Assembly (NCBI GenBank): GCA_023444095.1
Contig: JAEZRP010000040.1
Coordinates: 124,001 to 188,000 of the forward strand
Length of the DNA stretch: 64,000 bases
Direction: 5' to 3'
Origin: Bacillota bacterium
GTDB lineage: Bacteria > Bacillota > Clostridia > Christensenellales > Aristaeellaceae
The notes beneath the pieces are model-generated. The model saw nothing but the letters and a program-made list of their open reading frames with translations. It was not told the origin of the DNA and searched no databases. This document shows, piece by piece, positions 7,859-16,700 of the stretch (the first letter of the stretch is position 1; every line of letters starts with the position of its first letter). The position numbers and the translations under genes are program-made.

Positions 7859-9155
7859 GGGCGCGCGGACGTACCGCCCGCGTTTTCATTACACCCCTGA
7901 GAAGGGCTGGATCAACGACCCGAACGGGCTGGTGTTCGACGGGGAGAAGTATCACGTGTTCGCCCAGCACTACCCCCACGCGACGAAGTGGGGACCCATG
8001 CACTGGTCGCACGCGACCAGCCGCGACCTTCTGCACTTTGATCATCTGCCCATCGCGCTCTTTCCCGACGGGAACGGCATGTGCTTCTCCGGGAGCGCCG
8101 CGACCGTCGGCGGAAAAATCGCGCTCATGTACACCTCCCACGGCGACGTCGAGGCGCAGTCCGTGGCGTTCTCGGACGACGGCGTCCGCTTCGCCCCGCA
8201 TCCCGGGAATCCGGTCATTCAAAACCCGGGGCTTCGGGATTACCGCGACCCGAAGCTTTTCTGGAACGAGGCGCGCGGCATGTACGGCGTTGCCGTGGCG
8301 GCGGGCGACCACGTGGAATTTTTCGCCTCGAGGGACCTGATTGACTGGCAAAAAACGGGCGAATTTTCGGATCAGGCGCGCGTGACGGGCATCCACGAGT
8401 GCCCGGACGTGTTTCCGCTCATCGCGCCGGACGGAACGACGATTTCCGTCATGATCGCGAGCATGATATTGCCCGCGGGCGGCAACCGCACCCAGTATGT
8501 GCTCGGCGCCTTCGACGGCGACGCCTTCCGGCTGACCCACCCCTTCCCCCAGCCGGAGTGGATCGACGCGGGACACGACGACTATGCGCCCGTGACGTTC
8601 TACGGTGCGCCCGCGCCCATGATGATGGGCTGGGCGTCCAACTGGAAATACGCCTACCGCCTTCCGACGGGCGACTATGCGGGAGCGCTCACATTCCCGC
8701 GCGCGATCTCCCTTGCCGAAACGAAAGGCGGCCTCCGCCTCGCGCAGAAGCCGCTGGTCGATTCGATCACCGGGCCGTCCGCCGAAACAACGGCGCTCCC
8801 CGGCGAGAGCTTCCGGTTGACGATCCGCGCGGCGGGCGATTTCCGCGCGGCGCTCACGAACGAGAGGGGCGAAAGGCTCGCCGTCACCTGCGAAGGCGGG
8901 GCATTTTCCGTCGACCGCACGAAATCGGGCGAGTGCGGCGCGGCGCCGGAGATTTTGGGCCCGGAATTCGGCGTCGCCCGGCGCGCGCGGTACGTGGACG
9001 GCGCAATCGAGATGGACGTGCTCTTCGATGTCAGCATCCTAGAGGTCTTCGCCGACCGGGGCACGTACGCCGCCACGATGACCGCCTTTCCCACCGCCCC
9101 TTACGCGCGCGTCGAGGCGGAAAACTGCCGGGTGGAGGTCGCGCCGCTCGGCTAA
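7848..9155 (+). CDS. Glycoside hydrolase family 32 (sucrose-6-phosphate hydrolase / fructosidase)
   Basis: Cuts beta-fructosides such as sucrose, sucrose-6-phosphate or short fructans. GH32 motifs are complete: GWINDPNGLVF near residue 20 (nucleophile Asp), GPMHWSHATSRDLLHF, the FS-type GMCFSGSA, YRDPKLFW near 130 (transition-state Asp) and HECPDVFPL near 185 (acid/base Glu). A C-terminal beta-sandwich follows (about 315-435) with ILEVFADRG. No signal peptide, so cytoplasmic; this favours phosphorylated or imported sugar. The ATG at 7848 has GGGAGG six bases upstream; an ATG at 7842 is too close to it. The stop codon overlaps that of convergent azlD. No sugar transporter is adjacent. Confidence 0.93.
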   Translation: MATEGARTYRPRFHYTPEKGWINDPNGLVFDGEKYHVFAQHYPHATKWGPMHWSHATSRDLLHFDHLPIALFPDGNGMCFSGSAATVGGKIALMYTSHGDVEAQSVAFSDDGVRFAPHPGNPVIQNPGLRDYRDPKLFWNEARGMYGVAVAAGDHVEFFASRDLIDWQKTGEFSDQARVTGIHECPDVFPLIAPDGTTISVMIASMILPAGGNRTQYVLGAFDGDAFRLTHPFPQPEWIDAGHDDYAPVTFYGAPAPMMMGWASNWKYAYRLPTGDYAGALTFPRAISLAETKGGLRLAQKPLVDSITGPSAETTALPGESFRLTIRAAGDFRAALTNERGERLAVTCEGGAFSVDRTKSGECGAAPEILGPEFGVARRARYVDGAIEMDVLFDVSILEVFADRGTYAATMTAFPTAPYARVEAENCRVEVAPLG

Positions 9156-9478
9156 CAGACGCGGATCAGAATCATATACATCGCGGTGCCGGCGAATATG
9201 CTGAGCATCGCGTTTTTCTTGAAGATTTGAAGGAGGACGACGAGCGCGACCGAAGCAAGCTGCGGGAGCCAGCCCGTCGCCGCAGCGAACGAAGCGCCGC
9301 GCAGACAGTACACGACCAGCACCGCCATGATCGCCTCCGGGAGCGCGACGGCGAGGTGCCTGACGACGGCCGGCACGCCCCGCTTCCCGCCGAACAGCAG
9401 GTAGGGGACCGCCCGCGTAAGCCAGGTGCATATGGCGATCGTGAGGATCGCGAAGGCGATGTACATCGTTCCGCTCAT
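9152..9478 (-). CDS. azlD: AzlD branched-chain amino acid exporter subunit
   Basis: Small membrane partner (108 aa, about four helices) of the AzlCD exporter. The segment AICTWLTRAVPYLLFGGKR at about residues 17-35 is typical of AzlD. It follows azlC with an ATGA overlap, as in most genomes. Family knowledge: AzlCD pairs export branched-chain amino acids or toxic analogues such as azaleucine. The stop overlaps the stop of convergent GH32, with no room for a terminator between. Confidence 0.87.
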   Translation of the reverse strand: MSGTMYIAFAILTIAICTWLTRAVPYLLFGGKRGVPAVVRHLAVALPEAIMAVLVVYCLRGASFAAATGWLPQLASVALVVLLQIFKKNAMLSIFAGTAMYMILIRVC

Positions 9479-10164
9479 GCGCGCCTCCTGAAAATCTCGA
9501 CATCCCTGGCGGCCGCGAGCGCGACCGTCGAAACCGCGAGCGCGGGCAGTATGAACTTGTCCGGGCCGAGCGCGAACAGGAAGACGAGCGCGCTCAAGCC
9601 GCCGACGAGCGCGGGCAAGTGGCTCTTCGCCTTGCGCCACTGGTCGATGACCACCGTCGCGAAGAATGCCGTGGCCGCGAAATCGATGCCCGAGAGGTCC
9701 ACGGGCAGAACCTTGCCCGAAACCGCGCCGAACGCGCAGGAGATCGTCCAGACGACGTGGCAGGCAGCGAGGATCAGGAAGGTCGCCTTCCCCTCGTCCA
9801 CGTCCGGCGGGCATTCGAGCGCGCACAACGCGGAATACGCCTCGTCGGTGAGGGTGAGGACCATGTAGGGGTACCTGAGCCCGCCCGCGCGCCGGAACTT
9901 CTCCACAAAGCCCAGGCCGTAGAACATGTGCCTGGCGTTGATGAAAAGCGCCATCAGCGCCAGCGCGTAAATGGGCGCGCCCGCCGCGACGAGGGGAACC
10001 ATCACGATCTGCATGGAGCCCGCGTAGATGAAAATTGCGGAAAGAACCGACCAGACGGGGGCGTAGCCCGCCTCGGTCATCATGATCCCGAAGGCGATTC
10101 CGATGAACAGGTAGGAAAGCAAAAAAGGGGCAGTCTTTGACAGCGCGAACCGCATCTCTCTCAC
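9475..10164 (-). CDS. azlC: AzlC branched-chain amino acid exporter subunit
   Basis: Membrane subunit of AzlCD (229 aa). Diagnostic blocks are PFLLSYLFIGIAFGIMM, IFIYAGSMQIVMV, FINARHMFYGL and TLTDEAYSAL. I take the GTG at 10164 as start because GAGGTG lies eight bases upstream; an ATG at 10155 is the alternative. The 128-base gap to the divergent kinase-like gene holds a perfect 12-bp palindrome, CATGATATCATG (10184-10195), just upstream of the ribosome site, a possible operator. Confidence 0.9.
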   Translation of the reverse strand: MREMRFALSKTAPFLLSYLFIGIAFGIMMTEAGYAPVWSVLSAIFIYAGSMQIVMVPLVAAGAPIYALALMALFINARHMFYGLGFVEKFRRAGGLRYPYMVLTLTDEAYSALCALECPPDVDEGKATFLILAACHVVWTISCAFGAVSGKVLPVDLSGIDFAATAFFATVVIDQWRKAKSHLPALVGGLSALVFLFALGPDKFILPALAVSTVALAAARDVEIFRRRA

Positions 10165-10183
10165 GTATGAAACACCTCTTTTT

Positions 10184-10195
10184 CATGATATCATG
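10184..10195. promoter_or_regulatory. 12-bp palindrome in the azlC upstream region
   Basis: CATGATATCATG is a perfect dyad 20-31 bases upstream of the azlC start. The TATCAT inside it, read leftward, may be the -10 hexamer, in which case a repressor bound here would block initiation. No -35 is clear. Confidence 0.35.
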
Positions 10196-10225
10196 CTGCC
10201 GCGCCGACGAAAAGGGGGCGCGCCG

Positions 10226-10254
10226 TTGAAAATTTCGGTTAAATATGGTAGGAT
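10226..10254 (+). promoter_or_regulatory. Promoter of the cytidylate-kinase-like gene
   Basis: TTGAAA at 10226-10231, 17-base spacer, TAGGAT at 10249-10254, about 40 bases before the ATG at 10293. Confidence 0.5.
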
Positions 10255-10292
10255 GAAGGCGGAGAAAAAGGCTCCGGAACGGAGGGATCGTC

Positions 10293-10895
10293 ATGGGAAA
10301 CAGGATCATCGCCATCAACCGCCAGTTCGGCAGCGGGGGCCACGAAATCGGCAAGCTGCTTGCGGAGAAATTGGACATCCCCTTTTACGACAAGGCTCTG
10401 ATCCGTCTCGCCTCCGAGCGCAGCGGGCTGAACCCCGAACTGATCGAGCGCGAGGAGGAGCGCAAGACCAACCAGTGGCTGTACGCGGGACTCACCGATA
10501 CGAGCCAGTCCATCATCAACAATCTTCCCCCCACCGACATTACATTCGCCATCCAGCGCGACATCATCCTCGACGCAGCGCGCCAGGGCGACTGCGTGAT
10601 CGTGGGACGGTGCTCGGACGCCATCCTCAGGGAGACGGACGCGCGCGTTCTCTCCGTCTTTATCGCCGCGCCCTTCGAGGATCGTGTGAAGCGAAAGATG
10701 GAAATCATGGGCATGGACGAGCGCGAAACCGCCTCGACCGTCAGAAAGACCGACAAGCGCAGGAAGGCGTACTACAACTTCAACACCGGCCTCGAGTGGG
10801 GCAAGCCCGAGAATTACGACCTCTGCGTAAACAGTTCGGCGCTCGGCATCGAAGGCGTGGTCGATATCCTCGCGCGCCTGTATGAAAGGCTTTAG
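10293..10895 (+). CDS. Cytidylate kinase-like family protein
   Basis: A 200-aa P-loop protein of the cytidylate-kinase-like (AAA_26) group common in Firmicutes. The N-terminus IIAINRQFGSGGHEIGKLLAE carries a P-loop variant (GSGGHEIG), followed by the family's PFYDKALI. GDCVIVGRCSDAIL near residue 105 and the basic block RVKRKMEIMG near 130-140 are also family features. The nucleotide substrate is not established for this group. ATG at 10293 after GGAGGG. It lacks the usual Cmk partner genes. A perfect 11-bp hairpin separates it from the UroD-like gene. Confidence 0.8.
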   Translation: MGNRIIAINRQFGSGGHEIGKLLAEKLDIPFYDKALIRLASERSGLNPELIEREEERKTNQWLYAGLTDTSQSIINNLPPTDITFAIQRDIILDAARQGDCVIVGRCSDAILRETDARVLSVFIAAPFEDRVKRKMEIMGMDERETASTVRKTDKRRKAYYNFNTGLEWGKPENYDLCVNSSALGIEGVVDILARLYERL

Positions 10896-10907
10896 GGAAT
10901 GGACAGA

Positions 10908-10932
10908 CCCCGGCGCCGTCTCGGCGCCGGGG
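10908..10932. terminator. Perfect 11-bp GC hairpin between two genes
   Basis: CCCCGGCGCCG, loop TCT, CGGCGCCGGGG. It begins 13 bases after the kinase-like stop and ends nine bases before the ribosome site of the next gene. No T-run follows, so it may be an attenuator, a pause site or an RNA stabiliser rather than a full terminator. Confidence 0.5.
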
Positions 10933-10955
10933 ATGTATGCAAGGAGGAAACCGCG

Positions 10956-12038
10956 ATGGACAGCCGACGCGCGTTCGCGCCCGACTACGAAAACCTGGTC
11001 AACGCCGCAAGAAACCGATGGGTGGAGCGCGTGCCGCTCTACGATCACCTCGTGGACATTTCGAAGATCGAGGAACTGACGGGCGAGACGGTCGGCCATC
11101 TGATCCATTCGCCGGACGCCGCCGACAGGCGCGAGGGCTTCCGTCGCTACTGGGCCTTCTTCCGCGAGATGGGCTACGACGCCGCGCCGTTCGAGTGCTG
11201 CATCACCTCCGCGCTCGTGGACGGCGGCGCGCTCGGCGCGCACAAGGAGGGCTGCATCAAGACGCGCGCCGACTTCGAGCGCTATCCCTGGGACGAGATC
11301 GGGGAACGGTTCTTCTCGGCGTTCGCGCCCCTGTACGGATCGCTCTGCGAAACCTGCCCGCCGGGGATGAAGGCCGTAGGCGGCGTCGGAAACGGCGTGT
11401 TCGAGATCGTTCAGGACCTCGTCGGCTACATCAATCTGTGCTTTTTACGCGCGGACGACGAGGACCTGTACGCGGACCTGTTTTTGCGCGTCTCCGATCT
11501 CATGTGCGACATCTGGTCGCGGTTTTTGCCCGCGCACGGCGACGCTTTCTGCGTGCTGCGCGTCGGGGACGATTTGGGCTTTCGCTCCTCCACGCTTCTC
11601 TCGCGGGAAGACCTCAGAGAGCACGTGTACCCCTGCTACCGGCGGATCGTCGACCTCGCGCACGCCGACGGGAAACCGTTCCTTTTGCACTCCTGCGGGA
11701 ACCTCCTGTCCTCGTTCGACGAGCTCATCGACTTAACGGGCATCGACGCGAAGCACTCGAACGAGGATGCCATCGCCGCGTTCCCCGTCTGGGTCGAGCG
11801 CTTCGGTCGGCGGATCGGCAACTTCGGCGGGTTGGACGTGAACGACCTGTGCCTGAAGAGCGAGGCGGAGATCGAGGCGCGCGTGTTCGACTGCCTCGAC
11901 CGCATTCGCGCGATCCCGGAGCACGGCGGCATCGCGTTCGGTTCGGGCAACTCGATCCCGCAGTACGTGCCCGCCTCCGGCTACCGCGCGATGAACGAGG
12001 CCGTGCGCAAGTGGCGGCGCGACAAATCGACCGACTGA
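10956..12038 (+). CDS. Uroporphyrinogen decarboxylase (UroD)-family protein
   Basis: A 360-aa member of the UroD/MtaA superfamily. The zinc-site region LLHSCGNLLSSFDELIDLTGIDAKHSNED at about residues 245-273 is characteristic of methyltransferase-like UroD homologues, not of haem-pathway HemE. The C-terminal GGIAFGSGNSIPQYVP is also typical. In anaerobes such proteins often move methyl groups to or from corrinoids, or act on methoxylated compounds, but no corrinoid protein is adjacent, so substrate is unknown. ATG at 10956, with AAGGAGG 8-14 bases upstream; the longer frame from 10899 runs through the hairpin and is rejected. Confidence 0.8.
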   Translation: MDSRRAFAPDYENLVNAARNRWVERVPLYDHLVDISKIEELTGETVGHLIHSPDAADRREGFRRYWAFFREMGYDAAPFECCITSALVDGGALGAHKEGCIKTRADFERYPWDEIGERFFSAFAPLYGSLCETCPPGMKAVGGVGNGVFEIVQDLVGYINLCFLRADDEDLYADLFLRVSDLMCDIWSRFLPAHGDAFCVLRVGDDLGFRSSTLLSREDLREHVYPCYRRIVDLAHADGKPFLLHSCGNLLSSFDELIDLTGIDAKHSNEDAIAAFPVWVERFGRRIGNFGGLDVNDLCLKSEAEIEARVFDCLDRIRAIPEHGGIAFGSGNSIPQYVPASGYRAMNEAVRKWRRDKSTD

Positions 12039-12042
12039 AGAA

Positions 12043-12066
12043 ATCCCGGCGTGAAAGCGCCGGGAT
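12043..12066. terminator. Bidirectional terminator between converging genes
   Basis: ATCCCGGCG, loop TGAAAG, CGCCGGGAT, followed rightward by CATTTAT. It lies between the UroD-like stop (12038) and the stop of the last gene of the 17-gene minus run (12070), so it ends both transcripts. Confidence 0.6.
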
Positions 12067-12069
12067 CAT

Positions 12070-13488
12070 TTATCGCGATACCTGGGAGATCGCGTCCGCG
12101 ATCGTCTTTTCGAGCGCCTGCGCGCCGTAGCGATCGACCTCGCCCGCGTCCTTCGGGCCGTGGGTCAGGCATCCAGCGCCGCCGATGCAGCCACCCTCGC
12201 ACGCCATGCCCTCGATGAAGTTCCCCGCGAGCGCGCCTTTCCCGGCCTTGAGAAGCGCCGCCCGGCACTCCTCGATGCCGCTCGCGACCACGGGCTTGAG
12301 ATCGAAGTCGATCCCCCGCTCCCTGAGCGCCTCGCGCACCGCGTCCGTGAGCCCGCCCGCGCGCGCGAAGATGCGTCCGAAGTGGGACGCGTTGTCGAGA
12401 ACGTCCTCCGGCAGCTTCGAGACCTCGAAGTCGCGGCAATCGATGAGCGCCTGGAGTTCCTCGAAGGTGAGCACGCAGTCGACCCACGCGCGCACGCCGT
12501 CCAAACGCGCCTCGGCTTTCTTTGCCGTGCACGGGCCGATGAACACAACCTTTGCGGTCGGGTCACCCATCTTGATGACCTTCGCGACGGCCGCCATGGG
12601 CGACGGGTTGTGGGAGACCTTTTCGAGCAGATGCGGAAAGTTTTTTTCGATGTAGGAGACGAACGCCGGACAGCAGGAACTCGTCAGAAATCCCTTCTCC
12701 GAAAGCTCCTTCGCTTCCGCCCACGCAACCATGTCCGCGCCGAGCGCCGCCTCCACGACGGAATAAAATCCCAGCCGCTTGAGCGCGGAGACGATCTGTC
12801 CGAGTTTCGCATAGCGGAACTGGCTCGAGATGGACGGCGCGACCACGCAGTACACCCTGTAATTCCGGTTTTCGCCGCTCTCCCGGATGAGCCGGATGGC
12901 GTCTACAAGGAAGGACTTGTCGCTCACCGCACCGAAGGGACACTGGTACACGCACGCGCCGCAGGAGACGCACTTTTTTTCGTCGATCACCGCCACGTCG
13001 CGCGCGCCGCGCGAGATCGCCTTCACCTTGCAGGCAGATTCGCAGGGCCGCTTGCGGTTCTGGATGGCGTGATAGGGGCAGACGGCGGCGCAGCGGCCGC
13101 ACTCGACGCACTTCGAGGAATCGATGACCGCTCGCTGGTTCTCGCCCACAGAGATCGCCCCGCGCGGACAGGCCGCCTGACAGCGATGGGCGATGCAGCC
13201 GCGGCAGTCCCCGCCGACCGCGTAGGTGGAGATGGGGCATTCGTCGCAGGCGATGTCGATCACCGAGATGATGTGATCGCCGTCGCCGCCGAGGGCGAGC
13301 CGCACGCGCTCCTGCACAATGGCGCGCTCCTTGTAGACGCAGCAGCGCATGGTCGCATCCGGCCCGGGCGCGATGAGCTTGGGGATTTCGAGATAGGAAT
13401 CCTGAAGCCGCCCCTCGTAGGCGCGCCGCGCGACCTCGCGCAGGACCATGTATTTGAGCTTCTGAACGTCGGTATCAAAGATTCTCAT
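12070..13488 (-). CDS. [FeFe] hydrogenase, group B-like, with multiple 4Fe-4S sites
   Basis: A 472-aa iron-only hydrogenase. The N-terminal third carries ferredoxin-like cysteine clusters: CDECPISTY and CRGCIAHRCQAACP, CVECGRCAAVCP, CVSCGACVYQCP. The H-cluster motifs follow as TSCCPAF (L1), FIGPCTAKKAEA (L2) and GMACEGGCIGGAG (L3), so all four binding cysteines are present. The L1-L3 wording fits group B rather than the bifurcating group A enzymes. Function is H2 production or uptake with ferredoxin (inferred). ATG at 13488 with GGAGG upstream. Last gene of the long run; 112 bases separate it from the phosphatase gene. Maturases HydEFG are not in this window. Confidence 0.88.
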   Translation of the reverse strand: MRIFDTDVQKLKYMVLREVARRAYEGRLQDSYLEIPKLIAPGPDATMRCCVYKERAIVQERVRLALGGDGDHIISVIDIACDECPISTYAVGGDCRGCIAHRCQAACPRGAISVGENQRAVIDSSKCVECGRCAAVCPYHAIQNRKRPCESACKVKAISRGARDVAVIDEKKCVSCGACVYQCPFGAVSDKSFLVDAIRLIRESGENRNYRVYCVVAPSISSQFRYAKLGQIVSALKRLGFYSVVEAALGADMVAWAEAKELSEKGFLTSSCCPAFVSYIEKNFPHLLEKVSHNPSPMAAVAKVIKMGDPTAKVVFIGPCTAKKAEARLDGVRAWVDCVLTFEELQALIDCRDFEVSKLPEDVLDNASHFGRIFARAGGLTDAVREALRERGIDFDLKPVVASGIEECRAALLKAGKGALAGNFIEGMACEGGCIGGAGCLTHGPKDAGEVDRYGAQALEKTIADAISQVSR

Positions 13489-13600
13489 GCGCACCTCCAA
13501 CGCCCTCGGGCGACTTGATGAAAAAGTTGATCTCCCGATCCCCCAACGAACAATGTCTTTTGAGCGGACCCGTGGGCAGAGGCCCCTGCGTTCCCTCCCG

Positions 13601-14773
13601 TCAGAAGTAGCTCACTTTGATGCGCTTGCCCATCCTCTCGAGGCACTTCGCCAGCGCCTCAACGAGCTGGATTTTGATGCCGAAGGTAATGGGGAGGTCG
13701 GGGTTCTGGTGGGCGGGATTGATGGCGCGGCCGACGAAAAAGTTGATGTCGGTGGCGGTTTCGAAAAGCTCGCGCGCGACCAGGGACGCGCCGTCCTTCT
13801 TGACGGTCCAGTCGGTGTTCGCGTCCGTGCCGCCGAGGATGCCTTCGCCGATCTTGAGAACCTTTGAGATGGTGACGACGCCCTCGGTGACGAGATCGAC
13901 GCCCTTGATCCTGCTGACGGGCGGGATCTCCGGATCGGGATAGTCGAGCGTGGGAAGAAGCGCGCGGCCTAAATACTTCGCGGCGATTGCGGCCGTTGTC
14001 CCCCCGCACACGATCTTCGCGCCCTCCTTGGCGAAAAACAGGTTCATCATTTTGACGTCCTGCTCGCGCTGGGCGGGCGGGCCGATCACGAGGTTCACCG
14101 GCTCGCGCTTCCGGATCCTGAGCGCCGCGACGGTCGTGTCGTCGCCGGGCTTCCCCTCGTAGAGCCGGTTGCACTCGTCGGCGATGATGGAGGAAACGTA
14201 CTTCGCGGAATTTGAGGCGAGGTAGTTGGCCTCCGCAAAATCGATGATATTCCCGCGCGTCCAACCGAAGTTGAGGTGTACTCCCACGCCCGCGAAGGGC
14301 GCGCCGTCGGACATGGCGATGAACAGGTCGTCCTCCTGCACCGGGAAGCGGCTTTCGCGGATGGTCTTTCCCGCGACCACGCGGGTCGAGACGGGATAAT
14401 CCCACCTCTCGCCCCCGCGCAGCATGACGACGTCCGGATTGTCGAACTGGATGAGCTCGGCGCTCCTGTTCTCGCGGATCAGAATGACGGTAAACGTGGA
14501 ATACGCGATCTCGCGCAGCTTGCACACCGGGAGCGTCGCGGCGATGGTGTCGACGCACTCGTCAATCGCCATGCCGCCCGCGATCATCGTCACGAGGATT
14601 TTGGATGTGAGCGTCGAGAGGATGTTCGCCTTGACCCCGCTCCCGAGGCCGTCCGCCAGGACCAGGAGCGTCGTCCCGTCGTCCTGATACACCTCGACCC
14701 TGTCGCCGCAGAGCTCCTCGCCCGCCTTGTTGAAGGAGACGTAGCCCGTCTCCGCGCACAGATTATTTGCCAT
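13601..14773 (-). CDS. SpoIIE-type PP2C phosphatase of the hydrogenase sensor cassette
   Basis: A 390-aa protein. Residues 1-220 form a PP2C/SpoIIE serine phosphatase: GEELCGDRVEVYQDD, LLVLADGLGSGVKAN near 37-50, MSDGAPFAGV and GKPGDDTTVAALRI give the metal aspartates. The C-terminal ~165 residues form a domain I do not recognise (GGTTAAIAAKYLGRALLP, INFFVGRAINPAHQNP). Its gene overlaps the end of the sensor hydrogenase by 11 bases. By context it probably relays the hydrogenase's redox signal by dephosphorylating a partner. No RNA-binding or anti-sigma partner is adjacent. Confidence 0.82.
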   Translation of the reverse strand: MANNLCAETGYVSFNKAGEELCGDRVEVYQDDGTTLLVLADGLGSGVKANILSTLTSKILVTMIAGGMAIDECVDTIAATLPVCKLREIAYSTFTVILIRENRSAELIQFDNPDVVMLRGGERWDYPVSTRVVAGKTIRESRFPVQEDDLFIAMSDGAPFAGVGVHLNFGWTRGNIIDFAEANYLASNSAKYVSSIIADECNRLYEGKPGDDTTVAALRIRKREPVNLVIGPPAQREQDVKMMNLFFAKEGAKIVCGGTTAAIAAKYLGRALLPTLDYPDPEIPPVSRIKGVDLVTEGVVTISKVLKIGEGILGGTDANTDWTVKKDGASLVARELFETATDINFFVGRAINPAHQNPDLPITFGIKIQLVEALAKCLERMGKRIKVSYF

Positions 14774-16439
14774 CCATCATCGCTTCCTTGAGCTTGGTGA
14801 GCGCCACCTTGGTCTCGGCGGTGGTCTCGCCGAGGAGCGACGTGATCTCCTGCACCACGCGCATCTGCTTTTCAATCACGCGGTTTGTGACCTCGATGGT
14901 GTTTTTCTTCATGTCGTCCTCCGCCGCGCGCCGCGTCTCGCGCTCGGTCACGTCGCGCATGATGGATATGAGAATGCGGTACTTCTTGTCCGGGATGATG
15001 GTCTCCTCGACGTAGATGCCGTACTCCGCGACGTAGTGGCAGAGGTTCGCGACCGTCCGCCCGGTGCGCATCACCCGCATGTAGTCGGATGGGTTCAGGA
15101 TGCGCACCACAGGCGCGCGCAGGATGTCGTCCGGAGAAGTGAGCTTCAAAAGCCGCACCGCAGCCATGTTGATCTGCTGAACGACCAGATCCTCATCCAT
15201 CACGAGGATGGCGTTCGGCGTATTTTCGATGATCTTGTCGGAAAACGATTCCGCCTTCTCCTTCAAAAACGGCAGACACATGGTGACGTCTGCCTTGCCC
15301 TGACAGACGGCAATCGCCTTGTCGCGGCAGGTGGGGTATCCGCACGAGCCGCAGTTGAGCTCCTTCTCGGGCGAGGTCTTGCCCATGCGATTGAGGACCT
15401 CCTGGATCGCCTCGTTCCCCGGCAGAACGCGCCGGATGCCCGAGGCCGCGTGCGCGATCCCAAGCGGGGCAAGCGGGGCGACTTTGAAGTCGTCGTTTCC
15501 CGCGTAGCGCCGGACGTTCAGATTCCCCGCCACGCGCCGCTTGGCGTGCTCGCGCATGATAGGCCCGTTGATGCAGCTGCCCGCGCACGCGCTCATCTCG
15601 ATAAACGCGCCGCGCAGAGCGCCCGCGCGCAGCTCCTCGAGCGCGGAGACGCAGTTGTCGACGCCGTCGATGGCGACGCGCGTATAGCCGGGGATCTTGT
15701 CCATGGACTTGAGGATGCCGCCCGCCGTGGGGTAGAAGCGCGCGCGCTTTCCCTCCCCCGCCTCGGGCGCGCCGGACGCTACCGCGATGCCCGCGCCGTC
15801 GAGCCATTCGCGCAGCTCGTCAAACGTGATGCAGGCGTCGACCGCGTCCGCTTCGTCCGCCTCGCGCTTCTTGGCGACGCAGGGACCGATAAACACCGTG
15901 TACGCGTTAGGGTCCGCCCGCTTGATCTCCCGGCAGTGGGCGTGCATGGGCGTCACCACCGCCGCGAGGTGGGAGAGCATGTCCGGATAGTACTTGCGGA
16001 TGAGGAAGTTGATGGCAGGACACGCGCTTGATATGATCGTCACGCCGCCGCCGTCTCTGGAGATCTTTTCGTACTCGCGCGAAACCATCTCCGCGCCGAC
16101 GGCAGTTTCCTCCGCGTCCGCGAAGCCGAGCTTTTGGAGCGCCGCGCGCATGTCCGAAATGGTCCTCATCTCGAACGCGGCGACGAAGGAGGGCGCGACC
16201 GAGGCGACCACGCGCCGCCCCTCCGTGATCGCCGCCTTCACCTCGTCCGCCGTCTCCAGGACGTCCTTCGCGTTCTGCGGACAGATGACAAAGCAGTTGC
16301 CGCAGAGGATGCACTCCTGATCGATGATCTGCGCCTGCCCCATCTCGAACGTGATCGCCTTCACGGGGCAGTTGCGGATGCACTTGTAGCAGTCCTTGCA
16401 GTCGGACTTCCGGGAAAGGATGTACGCCTTTTCAGCCAC
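14763..16439 (-). CDS. HydS-like sensory [FeFe] hydrogenase with PAS domain (group C)
   Basis: A 558-aa multidomain protein. Two ferredoxin motifs come first (CKDCYKCIRNCPVKAI at ~14-29, CILCGNCFVICPQNAK at ~43-58). Next is an H-cluster domain with atypical motifs SSACPAI, FIGPCVAKKREAD and EMSACAGSCINGP, then a CGSCGYPTCRDKAIAVCQG Fe-S domain at ~370, a PAS domain at ~405-510 and a C-terminal coiled coil. This order matches sensory hydrogenases placed beside SpoIIE phosphatases or kinases. I infer H2 or redox sensing rather than bulk H2 turnover. The start is GTG at 16439, directly against the TGA of the ferredoxin gene. Confidence 0.87.
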   Translation of the reverse strand: MAEKAYILSRKSDCKDCYKCIRNCPVKAITFEMGQAQIIDQECILCGNCFVICPQNAKDVLETADEVKAAITEGRRVVASVAPSFVAAFEMRTISDMRAALQKLGFADAEETAVGAEMVSREYEKISRDGGGVTIISSACPAINFLIRKYYPDMLSHLAAVVTPMHAHCREIKRADPNAYTVFIGPCVAKKREADEADAVDACITFDELREWLDGAGIAVASGAPEAGEGKRARFYPTAGGILKSMDKIPGYTRVAIDGVDNCVSALEELRAGALRGAFIEMSACAGSCINGPIMREHAKRRVAGNLNVRRYAGNDDFKVAPLAPLGIAHAASGIRRVLPGNEAIQEVLNRMGKTSPEKELNCGSCGYPTCRDKAIAVCQGKADVTMCLPFLKEKAESFSDKIIENTPNAILVMDEDLVVQQINMAAVRLLKLTSPDDILRAPVVRILNPSDYMRVMRTGRTVANLCHYVAEYGIYVEETIIPDKKYRILISIMRDVTERETRRAAEDDMKKNTIEVTNRVIEKQMRVVQEITSLLGETTAETKVALTKLKEAMMDGK

Positions 16440-16688
16440 TCAAACCGCCTCCAGGCGGGGGAGCACTTCGCCCTCGAAGAACGCCGGAACGGTGTCGGGC
16501 GAAACGGAGAACTTCTCGCCGTCGAGGGTCACGTTCACGCCGTGCATGCAGTCCCCCATGCAGAACTGTCCAGCCATTTCCACCTTTTCCGTCAGTTTCC
16601 TCTCTTCGATCAACCTCTGGAGCTTGTCGACGATCAGCCGCGACCCCTTGAGGTGGCACGAACTTCCGATGCAGACCGTGATTTTCAT
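16440..16688 (-). CDS. Thioredoxin-like [2Fe-2S] ferredoxin
   Basis: An 82-aa NuoE/HydC-like protein: MKITVCIGSSCHLKGS at the start and FCMGDCMHGVNV at ~43-54 give the four cysteines of a thioredoxin-like 2Fe-2S site. It lies 12 bases after the transporter gene and abuts the sensor hydrogenase (TGAGTG), so it likely feeds electrons to that protein. ATG at 16688 with AAAGGAG. Too short for a catalytic subunit. Confidence 0.85.
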   Translation of the reverse strand: MKITVCIGSSCHLKGSRLIVDKLQRLIEERKLTEKVEMAGQFCMGDCMHGVNVTLDGEKFSVSPDTVPAFFEGEVLPRLEAV

Positions 16689-16700
16689 ATCAATTCTCCT

